A stretch of 64,000 nucleotides of DNA from Strongylocentrotus droebachiensis. Lineage: Eukaryota > Echinodermata > Echinoidea > Camarodonta > Strongylocentrotidae. Made by a program: the position numbers and the translations under genes. The stretch's first letter is position 1. Each line of letters starts with the position of its first letter. Location: contig JAVYIG010000595.1 in the NCBI GenBank assembly GCA_035222895.1, positions 455,167-519,166 on the forward strand. Reading direction: 5' to 3'. Positions 34,305 through 47,061 of this stretch are shown here, in pieces. Under the pieces are notes generated by a model that was not told the origin of the DNA, searched no databases, and worked only from the letters and a program-made list of their open reading frames with translations.

Positions 34305-34379
34305 GGTGATTCCACCATGGGGGTGAACACGGACGGCGAGGAGACGGGTCCAGGATCAACAGTAACAGATGGAGTCAAG
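34305..34379 (+). CDS. Ankyrin-Ig gene B, first coding exon
   Basis: Between the acceptor TTTCACTTGCTACAG and the donor GTAAGC lies GGTGATTCCACCATGGGG, a near-ideal start context (CCACCATGG, ATG at 34317). It opens 21 codons (MGVNTDGEETGPGSTVTDGVK) and ends in phase 0. That fits the phase-0 start of the exon at 42258, and nothing else downstream on this strand needs a first exon. The encoded peptide is short, polar and has no signal peptide, as expected for a protein with a cytosolic N-terminus. The intron would be 7.9 kb and full of repeats. The link is inferred from phase, strand and position, without transcript support. Confidence 0.6.
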
Positions 34380-34984
34380 GTAAGCGAAATGTTTTTCCTG
34401 TGCTTAGGCAGTTTAGAAAGTTTACTCATTAAAGTCAACATAAAATGATATTATATATACATATCTTTCATATTTCATAATAATTACGAGGTTCCTAGAC
34501 TTGACGATCTCACTCCTTATGTTCACACGCATTCACGACGAATTATCACCCCCTCACCTTTGCCACAGAATTGTTGAATTAAATATTAATTAGCAAAACT
34601 ACTGATTTCCTTTCAAGGAACCAAAGTGTCGTTCCTGTAGATCGACAACTAACTAGTTTCTCTAGCCCGAGTACCCACAAAACCGACAAAACATAGAAAT
34701 GCATTATAATATAGAAAAGGACAACAAAAAGTCTACGAGATAGTCGGTCCTCGAGACCGACAGCTGATGAAAGCAACAAAACAAAGAAATACATAATAGT
34801 AGGTAGTAAAAGAAATCCGGTGGTATTTCGGCCCTTAGGCCGTCGGTCTATTGAACCTTTTAAACAGTTATCAGAAGCTCTGCGAAACCCAACTTGCCGG
34901 TCTCTTGTGATTATTTTGTTCTGGTATCTTTTATGATTAAATATTAAATGGTCTGCGAGCCACTAAATAGAAGATATGATTTCG

Positions 34985-35360
34985 TTCATGCTGACAGTCA
35001 GTAAGGGTTTATTTTTATCCATTTGTATTAGCACAAAAACTTCTTTTTTTTTAAATAGTTTTGTCGTCGTATCGAATCGTCTGACGGGTCGGACGTAGCT
35101 AATGAGCCGCAATCTATAGAGAAAATAAACTGAAATGTTAAAGTCGCTTAAGTAACTGAATAACCTTTAAAGAAAAAACTAATGAAAGTCCAGTAAATCC
35201 ATCAAAAGGTAAGACATTTAGAAAAATTTAAATTCTTAATCATTCTAACACAAAGAGACTGCCTTTTATTTATCGCGGGAGCACCCTATGTAGTTGTTTT
35301 GTACTAAAACTTGTATTTACAATTTAATCAAATAAAGCGATGTAGTAGTATTATTCCTAT
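34985..35360. repeat. Non-coding segment paralogous to 630-1510
   Basis: Shares TTAGCACAAAAACTT, CTAATGAGCCGCAATC, GAAAGTCCAGTA and TTTTGTACTAAAACTTGTATTT in order with the left end of the window. It lies in the presumed first intron of gene B and marks the left side of unit B. Confidence 0.55.
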
Positions 35361-36050
35361 GCTCTATTTATTCCCACTCTGAGACAAATGAAGAAGTCAA
35401 CAAATTTGTGTTTCATGTGCGATTGACCATTGTTTTTATTGAGAGCTGATAACAATCAGGCTGGTCAGCAAGATAATTATAATGATAAAAAACACAACAT
35501 TATTTCGAGAGCGCTCCTTCGAGCAGTTCACTAAAATGTAATATCTCATTGGATACATGTTTTCACCATCAACAAAATATGTATTAAAAATACATTGATT
35601 TCATTACACAAACAAATGGCCGAACTTAGATGACATAGTGCTTGATTGAAACCAACTTAAAGATTCATAAATTTCCTTTCCTTCTGTTGGATTTCCTCAG
35701 ATTTTTAATGATATGTTTACCTAATCGTCACGCTTTTTAATATCGAAATCGTTTTGGGGGAATGGGCTTTCCTTATAAGGGCCCGGACGTATAATGGTCT
35801 AATACAAAATTTGTAATTTCTTAGTCTTCTGAGTTATTCTTTGTTTTATTTTCCTTTATAAATAAAAAAAAAATAAGCTTTTAAAATTGAAAGAGAACAA
35901 TCATTAGCAGTTATCTATCCGACCGGACAAATGTGCTTAATACTCCCTTTAAAATAAATAAACCTTCTCTTTTCGGAAGTTTTTCGTTGTTATCATAATC
36001 GCCAAGGTAGCGTTTCATGAAACCGTCGTGAGAGCATGGACTTATTTAGC
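35361..36050. other. Presumed intron of gene B; nothing recognised
   Basis: AT-rich sequence without a recognisable exon, repeat or RNA gene. Confidence 0.4.
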
Positions 36051-36054
36051 AGGG

Positions 36055-37935
36055 CTCCCACTTAGCCGAGTTGGAGCCTCGAGTTGTGGCGAGCTGGCGC
36101 GAGCTTGAACTCGTGTAAACTCGCTTGCAATTTACTAATTTGTATGGTATTTGCATGAATTATCATACGACGCATTATCGAGTTTCCTACGATGGATGTC
36201 GAGTCACGCGAGCTCGGTATGAGTTGCGACGACTTGTGTACGACTTGTACCGATCTACCAACGAGTTATCAAGATCTTCTAACGAGTGATAAGAGTTTTC
36301 AACAATTCATATGCGATCAAGGGGCGGGAAATGCATCATTTTGGCCAGGGGCAGCCAAGCGACTTTCGAAGATGGAGGGGGAAGGGGGCACCAAGAAAAA
36401 AGGGCACCTTCAAAGGGAAATCTCAAAGCGATAATATACAATGTTTTAGACATTGGTATATACCCTTACATTGTGATTACATTACCTGGGATGATGTCAA
36501 TATTTGTTACACTTTATACACAGTACGATATAATTTTTAAGCATCATATTTTGCAGTTGAGTGTAATGGTCCTCATATTAATTGCGACCGAGCGAATGGC
36601 GCGAGGAATTTTTAAAAAGATTTGAGAGGTCGCAGTGTGAAAAATTACATCTTATAAAGAGCAAAAAACCCAATCTTGATGGGTTTATATGCAGATATTT
36701 GTTATAACGGAAGACTGAAAAGACCTTTAATAAGTAACATATAAGTATATCATCTATAAATGCGAGCGAGCAGAGCGAGCAGAGCGAGTGAGCTTTAGAA
36801 GGAGGTGCTGTTAGTCGCTTGAAATGAGGGGCGCGTTTAGTAACGAGAGGAAAAGGGGACACTTTTTTTTTTATTATTAAAAGGAGCTCATTAGTACAAA
36901 GAGTAATTATCAGAGGTGAAAATGGGGCACTTCTTACACCTTCTAAAAGAGGCACACACCAGGGATGAAAAAAGGCACTTATGAAAATAAGAAATGGGCA
37001 TTTGTCGACGGAAAAGGGGACCCCATCTGATTTATATAGGGGCATTTATAAGAGGTGAAAAAGGGACATTTATAAAAGGGGAATAGGTCCCTTATTAGAA
37101 AGGGAAAAGGGAAAATTTAAAATATAAGGTGCGTATATCCGAGTTAAAAAGGGGGTAGTTATTAACAGGGGAAGGGGCACTTCTTACAAAATAAAAGAGG
37201 CACATCTCAGATTTGAATAAGGCAAATTATCAGTGGTGAAGGGGGCAATTATCAACAGTGAAAAGGGGCACTTATTGCAAAGGAAAATGGGAACTTGTCG
37301 AAGGAAAAGGGACACTAGTCAAAATAAAAGGGCACTTATAAGAGGTGAAAATAATAATAATAATATTTTTTTTTTTTATATAGCGCTTATTATTATTAAA
37401 GGGGTAGGGACACTAATCAAAGATAAAGGGGCATTGTTCCTATGTAAAAAGGGGCACATTTCGAGTACTTGAAAAAGTGGGGGCACTGTGCCCCCCTGCT
37501 CTCCTGCCCCCCGGAGAGGGCTGCCTCTGATTTTGGTGCTCTCCAAAATAAAGATGGATGCCAGAAGAATATTTGCTCGATATGTTGGATGAAGAACAGG
37601 CCTTGATCCTCTGCACAATACGGCTGACGTATCATGGTGCGCTCGTCGTGCTCGTTATTATCGCCCTGCACTCTACTCATGCTCATACGAAACTCGCCGT
37701 AAATCCCCGTACTCGATCTAAACTCGCGTTTATCGTAGGCAACTCGGCATGCAAGGCAGCACGATCGTCGTGCTCGTACTCCACGTTTGGAAACTCGAAT
37801 AGCACTCGCGTATACTTGAAGATGGCGAATTGCTATGAGCTACGAAGAATGCAGTACAAGCTTGTTACGAGTAATGCGAGTATATTACAAGTGTAAGCAA
37901 GTTCACCTCGAGTTACAATGAGTCAGTAAACATTT
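36055..37935. mobile_element. Possible foldback element with CGAGT-rich ends
   Basis: The left 280 bp are crowded with CGAGT/GAGTT words and the right 330 bp with the complementary ACTCG words. This suggests long degraded inverted ends around a 1.3 kb centre holding the GGGGCACTT array. No target duplication or transposase was found, so the element status is tentative. Confidence 0.35.
36830..37490 (+). repeat. Degenerate array of GGGGCACTT..AAAAG words
   Basis: About twenty loosely spaced repeats of AAAAGGGGCACTTAT-like words, often with AGAGGTGAAAA between them, at irregular intervals of about 25-45 bp. A LINE/SINE-like tail (AATAATAATAAT...TATATAGCGCTTATTATTATTA, 37348-37395) interrupts the array. 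Open frames here are short and not conserved. Confidence 0.75.
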
Positions 37936-38020
37936 TGAAAATGTTCAAAATTCTGGAACTGCTCGCGACTTTGAGGAGAGCCGTGGAATGTTGTAATGTC
38001 GCCAATACACCTTGGCTTAT

Positions 38021-39846
38021 AATGGGGCTTTCACATATACCCTCCGGGGCCCGTACGGCGAGTAAAAACAGATATTTTGGTAATTTTCAGCCGGTGTCCG
38101 GCCGGCTGCCGTTCCTACAGGCGCCGAGACAGTTTTTTTAAGCCGTACGGGCGCCGTGTTGTTGAGTTGGCTGCTCCCAATTCTCCCGGCGTTTTTATCT
38201 GACCGTTAGGCCATAGAAAGCCCGTAAAGGGCCCGTAGGGCACCTTACGTGTCCCATGCGGGCTCCAGACGGTGCCCGGACGGCCCCTCATGGTTTTTGA
38301 GGGTCAATTCTCATGGAAAATCTTTACGGGTGCCTTGCAGTGCTCAAGGGTTCCCTACTTGTACCCTACGGCGCCCTCACGGGTCCCTCAAGAGCCCCGG
38401 GTGATATGCACAACAACAGACGTCTGCCGTCCGGCGGCATCTCGAAATGTACAACGCAGTTTTAAGTACAGGAGGTGCGGATACCAGAGGACACATGCAG
38501 AGTGAGTCAGAAAAAATGTCCCACTTTTTAAAAGTTGTATTGTTTGAAGTTTGAATATCATGAGTTTCATGATATGTCTTGATAGAGTTATCCTTCCAAT
38601 ACATTTAGGTACCATTTTTCATTTAAATCTCTGAATGCATGACTGAACACTAGACAATCTTGACAAGACTGCCAGATCTCACTTGCGCCAAGTTGCTAGG
38701 TGACGAATAAAATAATGTTTTGAACAAAGGCAGCCATTTGTTTTCAATTATCCAATTAGCCAGACAGACAAAAACACACAAACACACGCACACACACGCA
38801 CACACACACACACACACGCACGCACATGCACAGGCACATGCACACAAATGAGCATTCCATTCCCGACAAGGCCCACCCAAACTGCTACTTTTTGTCGGGA
38901 ATTCTTCTTATCGTACGAAAAGTTGAGTGGCCGCTGTCCTCTTGGTGCGTATTGGCGGATGTTGTGCTTCATGATGATGATGATGAAGATGATGATGATA
39001 ATGATAATGTTGATGATGAAGATTAAGATGATGACAATGGTGATGATGATGACATGATGGTGGTAGTGAATGTGTACAAAAGGGAAAGATTTTTAGGGTT
39101 ATGCCACTTAAACATTCAGCGATCTTGATAAAAATCAATGCTCAATCAGAAAAGGGATAATTATGAAACAATTGTCACCTTATGTGCGTGTATGTGAGTG
39201 TGTGTGTGTGTGTGCGTGTGTGTGCCTGTGCGCGTGTCTGACTGTCTTTGTTCAATGCACTGTTTTATTCCTCACCCAGTAAGTTGGCGCAAGTGAGATC
39301 TGGCAGTTATGTAAACATTGTCAGATATTCAATTTAAATTCAATTTCAATTTAGTATTTATTGTCCATTTCTGGATATTTGATTCAGTGATGCATGCAGA
39401 GATTCAAATGAAAATGGTACCTAAATGTACTGGGAGGATAACTCTATCAAGATATATCATGAAACCCATGATCAAAATACTTCAAACAATACAACTTTTA
39501 AAAAGTGGGACATTTTTTCTGACTCACTCTGTAGTTCAGTGCACCGCACGGCACCCAGCCGGGCGCCTTGAGGACCCCGGCCGAGCCCCGGCAGGGCACC
39601 TTCTGGGAGCCATCGGTACACCTGCTCATCGGACGGAGCCCGTAAGGTTACCGGCCGGCACTCGGCCGGCACCCTTACGGGCGCCTTGCATTTCATTCGA
39701 CCAATTTTCTCCGGGCGCCGCAGAATATGTGACCACACATGCCGTAGAAATGAAAATCGGACGGTTCCCGCACGGTCTCTAAATCCACGGCAAGCCGCCG
39801 GGTAGGGAAAATCGTACGGGGCCCGGTTTATATGTGACCTAGGCAT
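38021..39846. mobile_element. GC-rich foldback DNA element carrying a nested transposon
   Basis: The ends are imperfect inverted repeats: TCACATATACCCTCCGGGGC then CCGTACGG at the left (38031), and CGTACGGGGCCCGG then TTTATATGTGACCTAGGCAT at the right (ends about 39846). The family is also present at 1-643 and, more diverged, at 41085-41415. A 1034-bp element interrupts it at 38498-39531. No transposase frame is visible, so it is non-autonomous. Confidence 0.8.
38498..39531. mobile_element. Nested Tc1/mariner-type MITE with long inverted repeats
   Basis: Both ends read CAGAGTGAGTCAGAAAAAAT followed by GTCCCACTTTTTAAAAG when read inward. They are identical for about 52 bp, and similarity continues for about 330 bp. 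The flanks are TG (38496-38497, from TA) and TA (39532-39533). The empty site ACACATAGTTCAG is preserved at 384-392 in the sister copy of the host element. The centre is made of (CA)n, (GATG)n and (TG)n microsatellites and codes for nothing. The TA target and CAG ends fit Tc1/mariner elements. Confidence 0.9.
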
Positions 39847-40324
39847 TAGGGATGGACATTCAATGTGATTCTTTCTTTGATCCAATGATAGTCACCGCCT
39901 TCCGAATATGTGCATCTTAATGAGAACATTCAGCTGTTTTAACAATAACGACTGCGTAAAGCATTTTCGGTCATTGACAAAGGAGCAGTTTCCCTCTTTT
40001 GGGTTTTGTTTGGATGGTGTGCTCTGTAAGAGTGTGTCTTAAATAAAAACATCCCCAATGGGGAGCAGCAAAGTTGAAAAGCAGATGAATTTGGTGATAT
40101 GAAATGTATTATTACTGATTCGCACACACTCATGACCTTATAAAACAATTAGAAGGCCATGATCTTTATAAGCCCTGTGCGTTGTAAATTTGGAATATAA
40201 TGAGGAAATTGGGGGAAACGGGATTTTATCACAAACAATCCTAATATATCCTCTATCTGGAAATAATCAACATGTTTTTCAAAATAAAATACAGTACACG
40301 GAACAACAATTTCCGATTATAAAC
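39847..40324. other. Presumed intron of gene B; nothing recognised
   Basis: No exon, repeat or RNA gene recognised. Confidence 0.4.
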
Positions 40325-40670
40325 CAGGGGCGGTATTCTGAACCCTGTGTTATCTCTAATATTGTTGTATCTTTGGAGATAAGATAAAGTTGGTATTCTG
40401 AACATTGTTGTAACTTTTGTGTTATCTTTTGTTGTATCTTTTCTCTCATCTCATTGGCCGCGCCTGCGGTCATAGTTTGGTGCGCTTGTAATTGTGCGTA
40501 TTATTAATAAAGTGGCGTTTAATCCTCATTTGCATATGCGCACGAGAGATAATATGTTAAGATAATTGGTATTCTGAAAGTTGTTGTATCTTTTATCTTA
40601 TCTTATCTTGCATGGTATTTACAACAATATTTACAACAGGTAGTGGGTTGTTGTATCTTTCAAATGTTCG
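40325..40670. mobile_element. Possible MITE (GGGGCGGTATTCTGAA type)
   Basis: Begins CAGGGGCGGTATTCTGAAC, a start typical of short non-autonomous DNA elements of marine animals. The word GGTATTCTGAA recurs at 40392 and 40568 together with GTTGTATCTTTTATCTTATC-type words. The ends are not complementary enough to call exactly. Confidence 0.45.
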
Positions 40671-41084
40671 GGGTCATAGTAGAAAGGAACAAAAAAGTTC
40701 TCACTATCCCTCCCCCCCCCCCCCCAACAACTTTGTTAAAATGTTCTCAATCACTTAATCATAACAATATATTTTCATATGAATATAATTATGACCGCAT
40801 TGGTCTTCCTACCTTTATTTTGGCTTATTTTGCCAATACAAATTCAATAGAATCGAAAGGCGTTATAATTCACCCGTCCCTAACACCAGTAGGTGTTACA
40901 ATTGAATGTATTAACACACACTGAATATTATGTCTTAATAACATTTGATGAAGGGTGAATTTGACATGTTTAATGAACACAATTTTAGTGCTTTGGCCTT
41001 TTTAATCATTTCCAGAGCCAGTTAGGTGTAGATTCAATCATACACAAAAATGCAACACACTATATTTTGAACCAAATGTTAAGA

Positions 41085-41415
41085 CCAGTTACCCACCAGA
41101 CAACAGGCCAGGCACCGGGCAGGGCCCGTTGGGTGGCCGGCGGGGATTGACAGACGGCCCAACGACAAATATTTGTTTTGTTTTGATCAGGCAATAACCC
41201 GCTTGACATCGTATGAAAATCGGTGGAACGTCGGTCAATGAGCGCCGATTACACTCAGACGAGTAAAAAATGCTCGACGTCGAATTTGGTTTTTATGGTG
41301 AACTCAAAACTTTTCGGGCGTGTTCCCAAATAAGAAAAGCAGCCGGGCAGCCTTCCGATCACCCTAGGGCAACCGGACAAACAGGGCAAAAACAAATCTG
41401 ACCTAGGCATAATCT
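41085..41415. mobile_element. Diverged fragment of the GC-rich foldback family
   Basis: GC-rich with GGGCAGGGCCCGTTGGGTGG and a right end TCTGACCTAGGCATAATC, equal to the GACCTAGGCAT end of the copies at 643 and 39846. No coding capacity. Confidence 0.5.
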
Positions 41416-42257
41416 ATTGACCACAAAATGTTATCACAACGGTGCCGAAGGAAAAATTTCCTATTACCATTTTCGCTGCATTTGCACACATAAATGGAAG
41501 AATCGGTGGTTATTTCACTCTTTGTCAATGATCATTGCCTCTACTTGTTGAGCCACTGCCGTAGTGCTGAATAAATTAGTCCATGACTCTCAGTGTGATA
41601 TCCAAACCTTGGTTGAGGTGGCGATGGTAATCTATACAATCATTTTTTCCCGGTCCTAGTGAGTTTATTTCACCACGTTTCGTTAAGATGGGGTATTTAT
41701 GAGAGATGTGTTCCTTTAATCTCATCCATGCATAATATTTTCTATTTTGATCTCAATGCTCTATGTTTATAGATGTTCCAGATTTGCTATCTCAATTCAT
41801 GATACAAAAAGCGGTATTCATCACCTTGCTTTGTTGGTCTTCATTTATTAGAAATATGTGCCTCAAATTTCACCAAGACTCCGATAGAATACCTTCAATT
41901 TTGAGTTTTTAGGGCATTTTTATGACTATGTACTTTAAAGTAAAACAAATTCATCTATCATTTTCGTTCTTGGGTTAAAATTTGTCAAGGGCTTTATATA
42001 GCTGCAGGCAATTATAATTGAAGAGTTTACGCTCAGTTCAGTAATGTTGTTGTATTAAAGGAGAAATGTCAGTTGATGACTGTTTAAAGGGAAAACAACA
42101 TGGGAATAAGCTAACAATAAATATTAAATTGTTCTAAATAATTGTTCCATCCTAATTCTCTGATAGGTCTAAACAATTAATCATTGGAGACACAAACCCC
42201 TGTGAAATTGTGACATGATATATGTTACGAATTCTGTTTGTGTTTATTTATGTTCAG
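41416..42257 (+). other. Intron of gene B before the 98-bp exon
   Basis: From about 41905 onward it aligns with 8065-8918 of unit A (GACTATGTACTTTAAAGTAAAACAAAT with the A version), except for the A-specific insert at 8164-8670. No exon seen before 42258. Confidence 0.6.
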
Positions 42258-42355
42258 CTCACTGCGGAAGCCTGTGAGGTTGTACAAAAGAATGGAAATG
42301 AGAAGAGTCTTCATCAAGACGCTCATGTGGACGTGGGAATTCAGGATCAGAAACC
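42258..42355 (+). CDS. Ankyrin-Ig gene B, 98-bp exon
   Basis: Bounded by TTTATTTATGTTCAG and GTAAGT. Encodes LTAEACEVVQKNGNEKSLHQ and onward, phase 0 to phase 2, the exact counterpart of 8919-9016. Many of the differences between the copies change the amino acid, but length, phase and both splice sites are kept. It joins the exon at 34305 upstream and the ankyrin exon at 43695 downstream in frame. Confidence 0.82.
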
Positions 42356-43694
42356 GTAAGTTTATTTTTTTATCAATCATCATCAAGTTAAACTTAGGCC
42401 TGGTTTGTGACATATTTTTTTGGTTGTTATTATATTCGGTAATTACACTAGCGTAAAACATATTGCTAGTACATTAGTTATAAAATTGAAAAGATAGGTG
42501 TTTTAATAACATCGCTATCTACATGAGTAACCACTCAATTTACTGTCTTTGCTCATTCCAAAAATATGGAGAATTTCTTTACATGAAAACGATGATAACT
42601 ATGAAAACGATAGAGAATGAAAGAAGAGGGCCCGGCAAAATAAAAAGAAAGAGAAACAGAGATAAAGATTAGAGAGAAAGAGAGGTAAAGAGAGAGACAG
42701 AGAGAGAGAAAGGGGGATGTCGAAAAGAATAGCTACTATAGTATGAACATAAAATAGAACCAATAATGAAAATCTTTCTGCTTAGACATTTTATCAAATC
42801 TCCATGGACATCAGAAATGAAAACATCTTATTTTCAACCATTATCGTTAATCATTCATTGTACTTAGATAGTCATTGCAACATGTCATGTCCCACATGTA
42901 GTTCATTTTTAATACAACGGTCGATTTCTAGTTTCAGTACCAAGCCCTTTATCACACTTTTTGTGTGTAATTCTCTCCTCTTAGATACAAATTGATATGA
43001 TGCACTCAATTCTTCATGAGACTCCATTTTTTATGTAATTATTCCTCTCAGTTTAATGCATGTTTACAAAATCCCTTTACTTTAAAAACGTTTGAACTCC
43101 CATGAACACGCCTTTGTAGCGAAGAGCATTCTCCTTCTCCTTTGTTCCTTATAGCTTTTTACTATTCATGCTAATGATAAGAATGAATTTGCCTTCACCT
43201 GACCATTTTGATATTACACTGTAAATTTTGTTTAAAAATCGTACAACGTCATTTACTAATCAATATCGGTATAATGCATTTGCTTGTTGTCCGTTTCCTT
43301 TGAAACGAAATAGCCACTGTGACTTAAACCATAATCTAATCAGGCAAATTAATAAATAGTTAATATGCGGTAAGGATTTTATAATCCCAGATATGAAACA
43401 AAAGGACCCGCCCCTCCCCCTCCCACTTTTTCCATTTTTCTAATAAAATGGACTCAGTCTCAAATGACATCATGCAATGTTATTGTCTATACCATGGCAT
43501 ATCATTCCATTGATATTGCTTAAAAATTGTATAAATCGGTTTTCAAATTTATTGATCACATGTCAGTCTTTTTTTTTTTTGCAATGGAATCCGAACAAGT
43601 AAAAATGGAATTACATAATGCTTGTTAACAGTTAAATGCTTAATTTTATAATATCATTTATATTACAACGGTAGAAATATGTCCTTTGTTGTAG
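42356..43694 (+). other. Intron of gene B
   Basis: Alignable with 9017-11085 of unit A apart from the A-specific foldback element. Contains a GA-rich tract at about 42650-42715. Ends in TATGTCCTTTGTTGTAG. Confidence 0.65.
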
Positions 43695-46551
43695 GGCCAA
43701 GGGAACCGGCATTCCTCTCATCCCATTTCCAAAAGTGCCATCACAATCCAGTGTTCTGAATACTGAACACAATACAGCACACAGAGAGCATGCCGATGAA
43801 GGGGATAGTTATCTGTCTAATACGACTACAACATTACAATCTGATGCAGATAGCGAGGACGGAAATACAGAGCTGTCCCACGGCGCTCCTGTGTTCCTCA
43901 ATACCGACGACACATTTGCTGATGGCACATGCATTCCGCTGAAAGAAAGCACATCTCCTCTAAAGCAAGCAGAAATCATGAAAATCTTAGAGACTAATGC
44001 GTACGATACTTCGGATGCAATGTATAATACACTACTGGCTGAAGTATCTCCGAGTGATGCCAGTGCGTTTAAACTAGAGCTACCATTCAACCTTGACATT
44101 GACCAGATGGACGAGGAAGGATACACACTGTTATACAAGGCAGCTTTAGAAGGTCATCTCGAAGATGTTGATGACCTCATTTCACAGGGAGCAAACCTAA
44201 ATATACTAAGTAAGGGTGGACTCTGTCCTCTTCATGCAGCGGCTCGAGAAGGACATACACACATCGTTGACTTCCTCATCCTGCAGGGAGCGGACGTGAA
44301 TGTCGAATGTGACTTCGGTCAGATTCCTCTTCATACAGCGGCTGCAAGAGGTTATACTTGTATCGTGGAAAGTCTCATTGCAGAAGGAGCTCATGTGAAT
44401 AAGCAAGATAACACTAGCTGGACACCATTCAATGCTGCCGTTCAATATGGCCACATAGAAGCCGTCAAATATCTCATGACTAAAGGAGCAAAGCAGAACG
44501 GATATGATGGTTTGACCCCACTCTTTAATGCAGCACAACATGGTCATTTAGACATCGTCAAATTCTTCATATCAAATGGAGCTGATGTAAACGAAGAAGA
44601 TGATGAAGGTATGATTCCTCTCCATGGTGCAGCTTCTGGAGGCAACTTAGAAGTCATGGAATATCTCATTCAACAAGGATCTGATATTAACAAAGCAGAT
44701 GCCAACGGTTGGACACCATTCAATGCAGCTGTTGAAAATGGCCATCTTGAAGCTGTCAAATATCTCATGACTGAAGGAGCGAAGCAGAACAGATATGATG
44801 ATATGACCCCACTCTATGCCTCAGCTCAATTTGGTCGTTTAGATATCGTCAAATTCTTTATATCTAATGGTGCTGATGTAAACGAGAAACATGACAAAGG
44901 GATGATTCCTCTCCATGGTGCAGCTTCTGAAGGCCACTTAGAAGTCATGGAATATCTCATTCAGCAAGGATCAGATGTCAACAAAGCAGATGCCGACGGT
45001 TGGACACCATTCAATGCTGCTGTTCAATATGGTCATCTAGAAGCCGTCAAATATATCATGAATGAAGTAGGGAAGCAGAACAGATTTAATGGTATGACCC
45101 CACTCCATGCTGCAGCACAAGATAGTCATTTAGACATCGTCAAATTCTTCATATCAAATGGAGCTGATGTAAACGAAGAAGGTGATGAAGGTATGATTCC
45201 TCTCCATGGTGCAGCTTCTGGAGGCCACTTGAAAGTCATGGAATATCTCATTCAGCAAGGATCTGATATTAACAAAGCAGATGCCGACGGTTGGACACCA
45301 TTCAATGCAGCTGTTGAAAATGGTCATCTAGAAGCCGTCAAATATCTCATGACTAAAGGAGCGAAGCAGAACAAATTTGCTGGCATGAACCCTCTCTATG
45401 CTGCAGCGCAAGATAGTCATTTAGACATCGTCAAATTCTTCATATCAAATGGAGCTGATGTAAACGAAGAAGATGATAAAGGGATGATTCCTCTCCATGG
45501 TGCAGCTTCTGGAGGCCACTTGAAAGTCATGGAATATCTAATTCACCAAGGATCTGATGTAAACAAAGCAGATGGCGACGGTTGGACACCATTCAATGCT
45601 GCAGTTAGAAATGGCTTTTTAGAAGTTGTCAAAGTTCTCTTGGCACAAGGAGCTCAGGCCACCAGGTATGAAGGCTTGACCCCACTTTACATCGCAACAC
45701 AGTATGACCATATAGATGTTGTAAACTTCCTAGTCTCCAGTGGATATGATGTGAACGAAAGAAATGAATGCGGCAAGTCCCCTCTTCATGCAGCATGTTA
45801 CAATGGTAACATGGATATTGTGAAAGTTCTCATTCACCACAACGCTACTGTCAATGAACAGGATCATGATAGATGGACACCACTCCATGCTGCTTCACAA
45901 GAAGGACATCGAGATGTAGTAGATTACCTTACATTGAATGGAGCAGACATGAACATGAAGGACGTAGATGGGTTGACGCCGCTTAAGGCAGCAGCAAACA
46001 CAGCCCATGAACATACAATAGAAGACATATCATCATGTAGAGGTGACCCAAATGAAAAAGAAACAAGAGATCCACAATCAAGGGGCAAGCCGAATCTCAT
46101 CAAAAGAGTATTTGTAATGGTATCACTGAAGGATGCAGAAAGGCGGTCACGTACGGGACAGTTAGCATCTCAGGTAGACAATGTAGACGATAGGAATGAC
46201 TGCACCCAAGCTGACAATGCGAAGAGAGAAGCTGACGAACTCTCCTTGAAGAATATTCTCATAAGGGTTGAAAATGATGAAGAAAGTGGCAGAGAAGAAC
46301 TCAATCCTTTCATCCATGCTAAGCTGAAATATCCTGGAAAAGGTGAACAAGATCCAATTATACATCGGAGTGGAGCAATGGAGAGCGCCGTGACCACAAT
46401 TGACGCAGACGGTTCTTCCCCGCGTGGATCTCAGACATGGCAATACAGCGGTGTCGATCCACCATTTCAAACCATGGAGACTGAAGGTCACCCTTCTGAA
46501 GAACCGGGATCCAGATGTTACTCTATAATTGACGAAAACAGCGAAATGAGA
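43695..46551 (+). CDS. Ankyrin-Ig gene B, ankyrin-repeat exon (about 20 repeats)
   Basis: A 2857-bp exon from TTTGTTGTAG to GTAAGT, phase 2 to phase 0. Reading from the upstream exon gives P-AKGTGIPLIP...; the GTG at 43735 is inside the exon and not the start. It has the same order as copy A: polar leader (FADGTCIPLKEST against FADDTCIPLEECT in A), about 20 ankyrin repeats (about 44108-46020), and a polar tail with NPFIHAKLKYPGKGEQD and GHPSEEPGSRC. Five 97-residue three-ankyrin blocks are seen against twelve in A. With all exons the predicted protein is about 1362 residues. Expected role: cytosolic protein-binding scaffold of a membrane protein. Confidence 0.9.
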
Positions 46552-47061
46552 GTAAGTGGTTATTAAATGTTTATGTGTTATCTTAACAAAGCGTATATTT
46601 GATTGAAAATTTGGATAGAAAAGATAAGGGCAAATACAGATATATTAGGAAGCAACCATAATTATAGCCAATTCTAATATCATCATAGAAATGAAAAACA
46701 GAGATTCGTAGAAAGCAAAATAATGACCTTTGGTAGGAAGGCCCATTGTAAAGATTCCGTTAAAAGTTTTACTTCCAACACACCTGTGCATGAGAAAAGC
46801 ACCCAAATTCTAAAAATAGGGAATGAGAAATTACATGCAATGCTATTATACACTTTATTCATTTATTTATGTTGTGAGAAACAGTTACGTGTTCATTCTA
46901 TGCATATATTTTACATTTTGTCTTTCGTTGTTTTGTCTAATTCCTCCTAGAGCATCCGTGCTGGCCAAAACGTATTGTCGGCATTACGTCTTTCTAGTTC
47001 AAACCCTTTCACGGCATTCTTATATGACAATTTCTATGATGTAATTGATTTTCCCCATCAG
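46552..47061 (+). other. Intron, gene B
   Basis: 510 bp, GTAAGT to TTCCCCATCAG, alignable with the equivalent intron of gene A. Confidence 0.75.

Noticed and set aside
36192-37045. Several open frames of 60-155 codons
   Set aside because: They overlap in several frames across a repeat array, without domains or conservation.
39472-39885. 137-codon open frame on the - strand
   Set aside because: It crosses the junction of two nested transposons and reflects GC-rich repeat sequence.
43735-43737. GTG at 43735 as start of ankyrin protein B
   Set aside because: The frame is open back to the acceptor at 43694 and continues through the exon at 42258.
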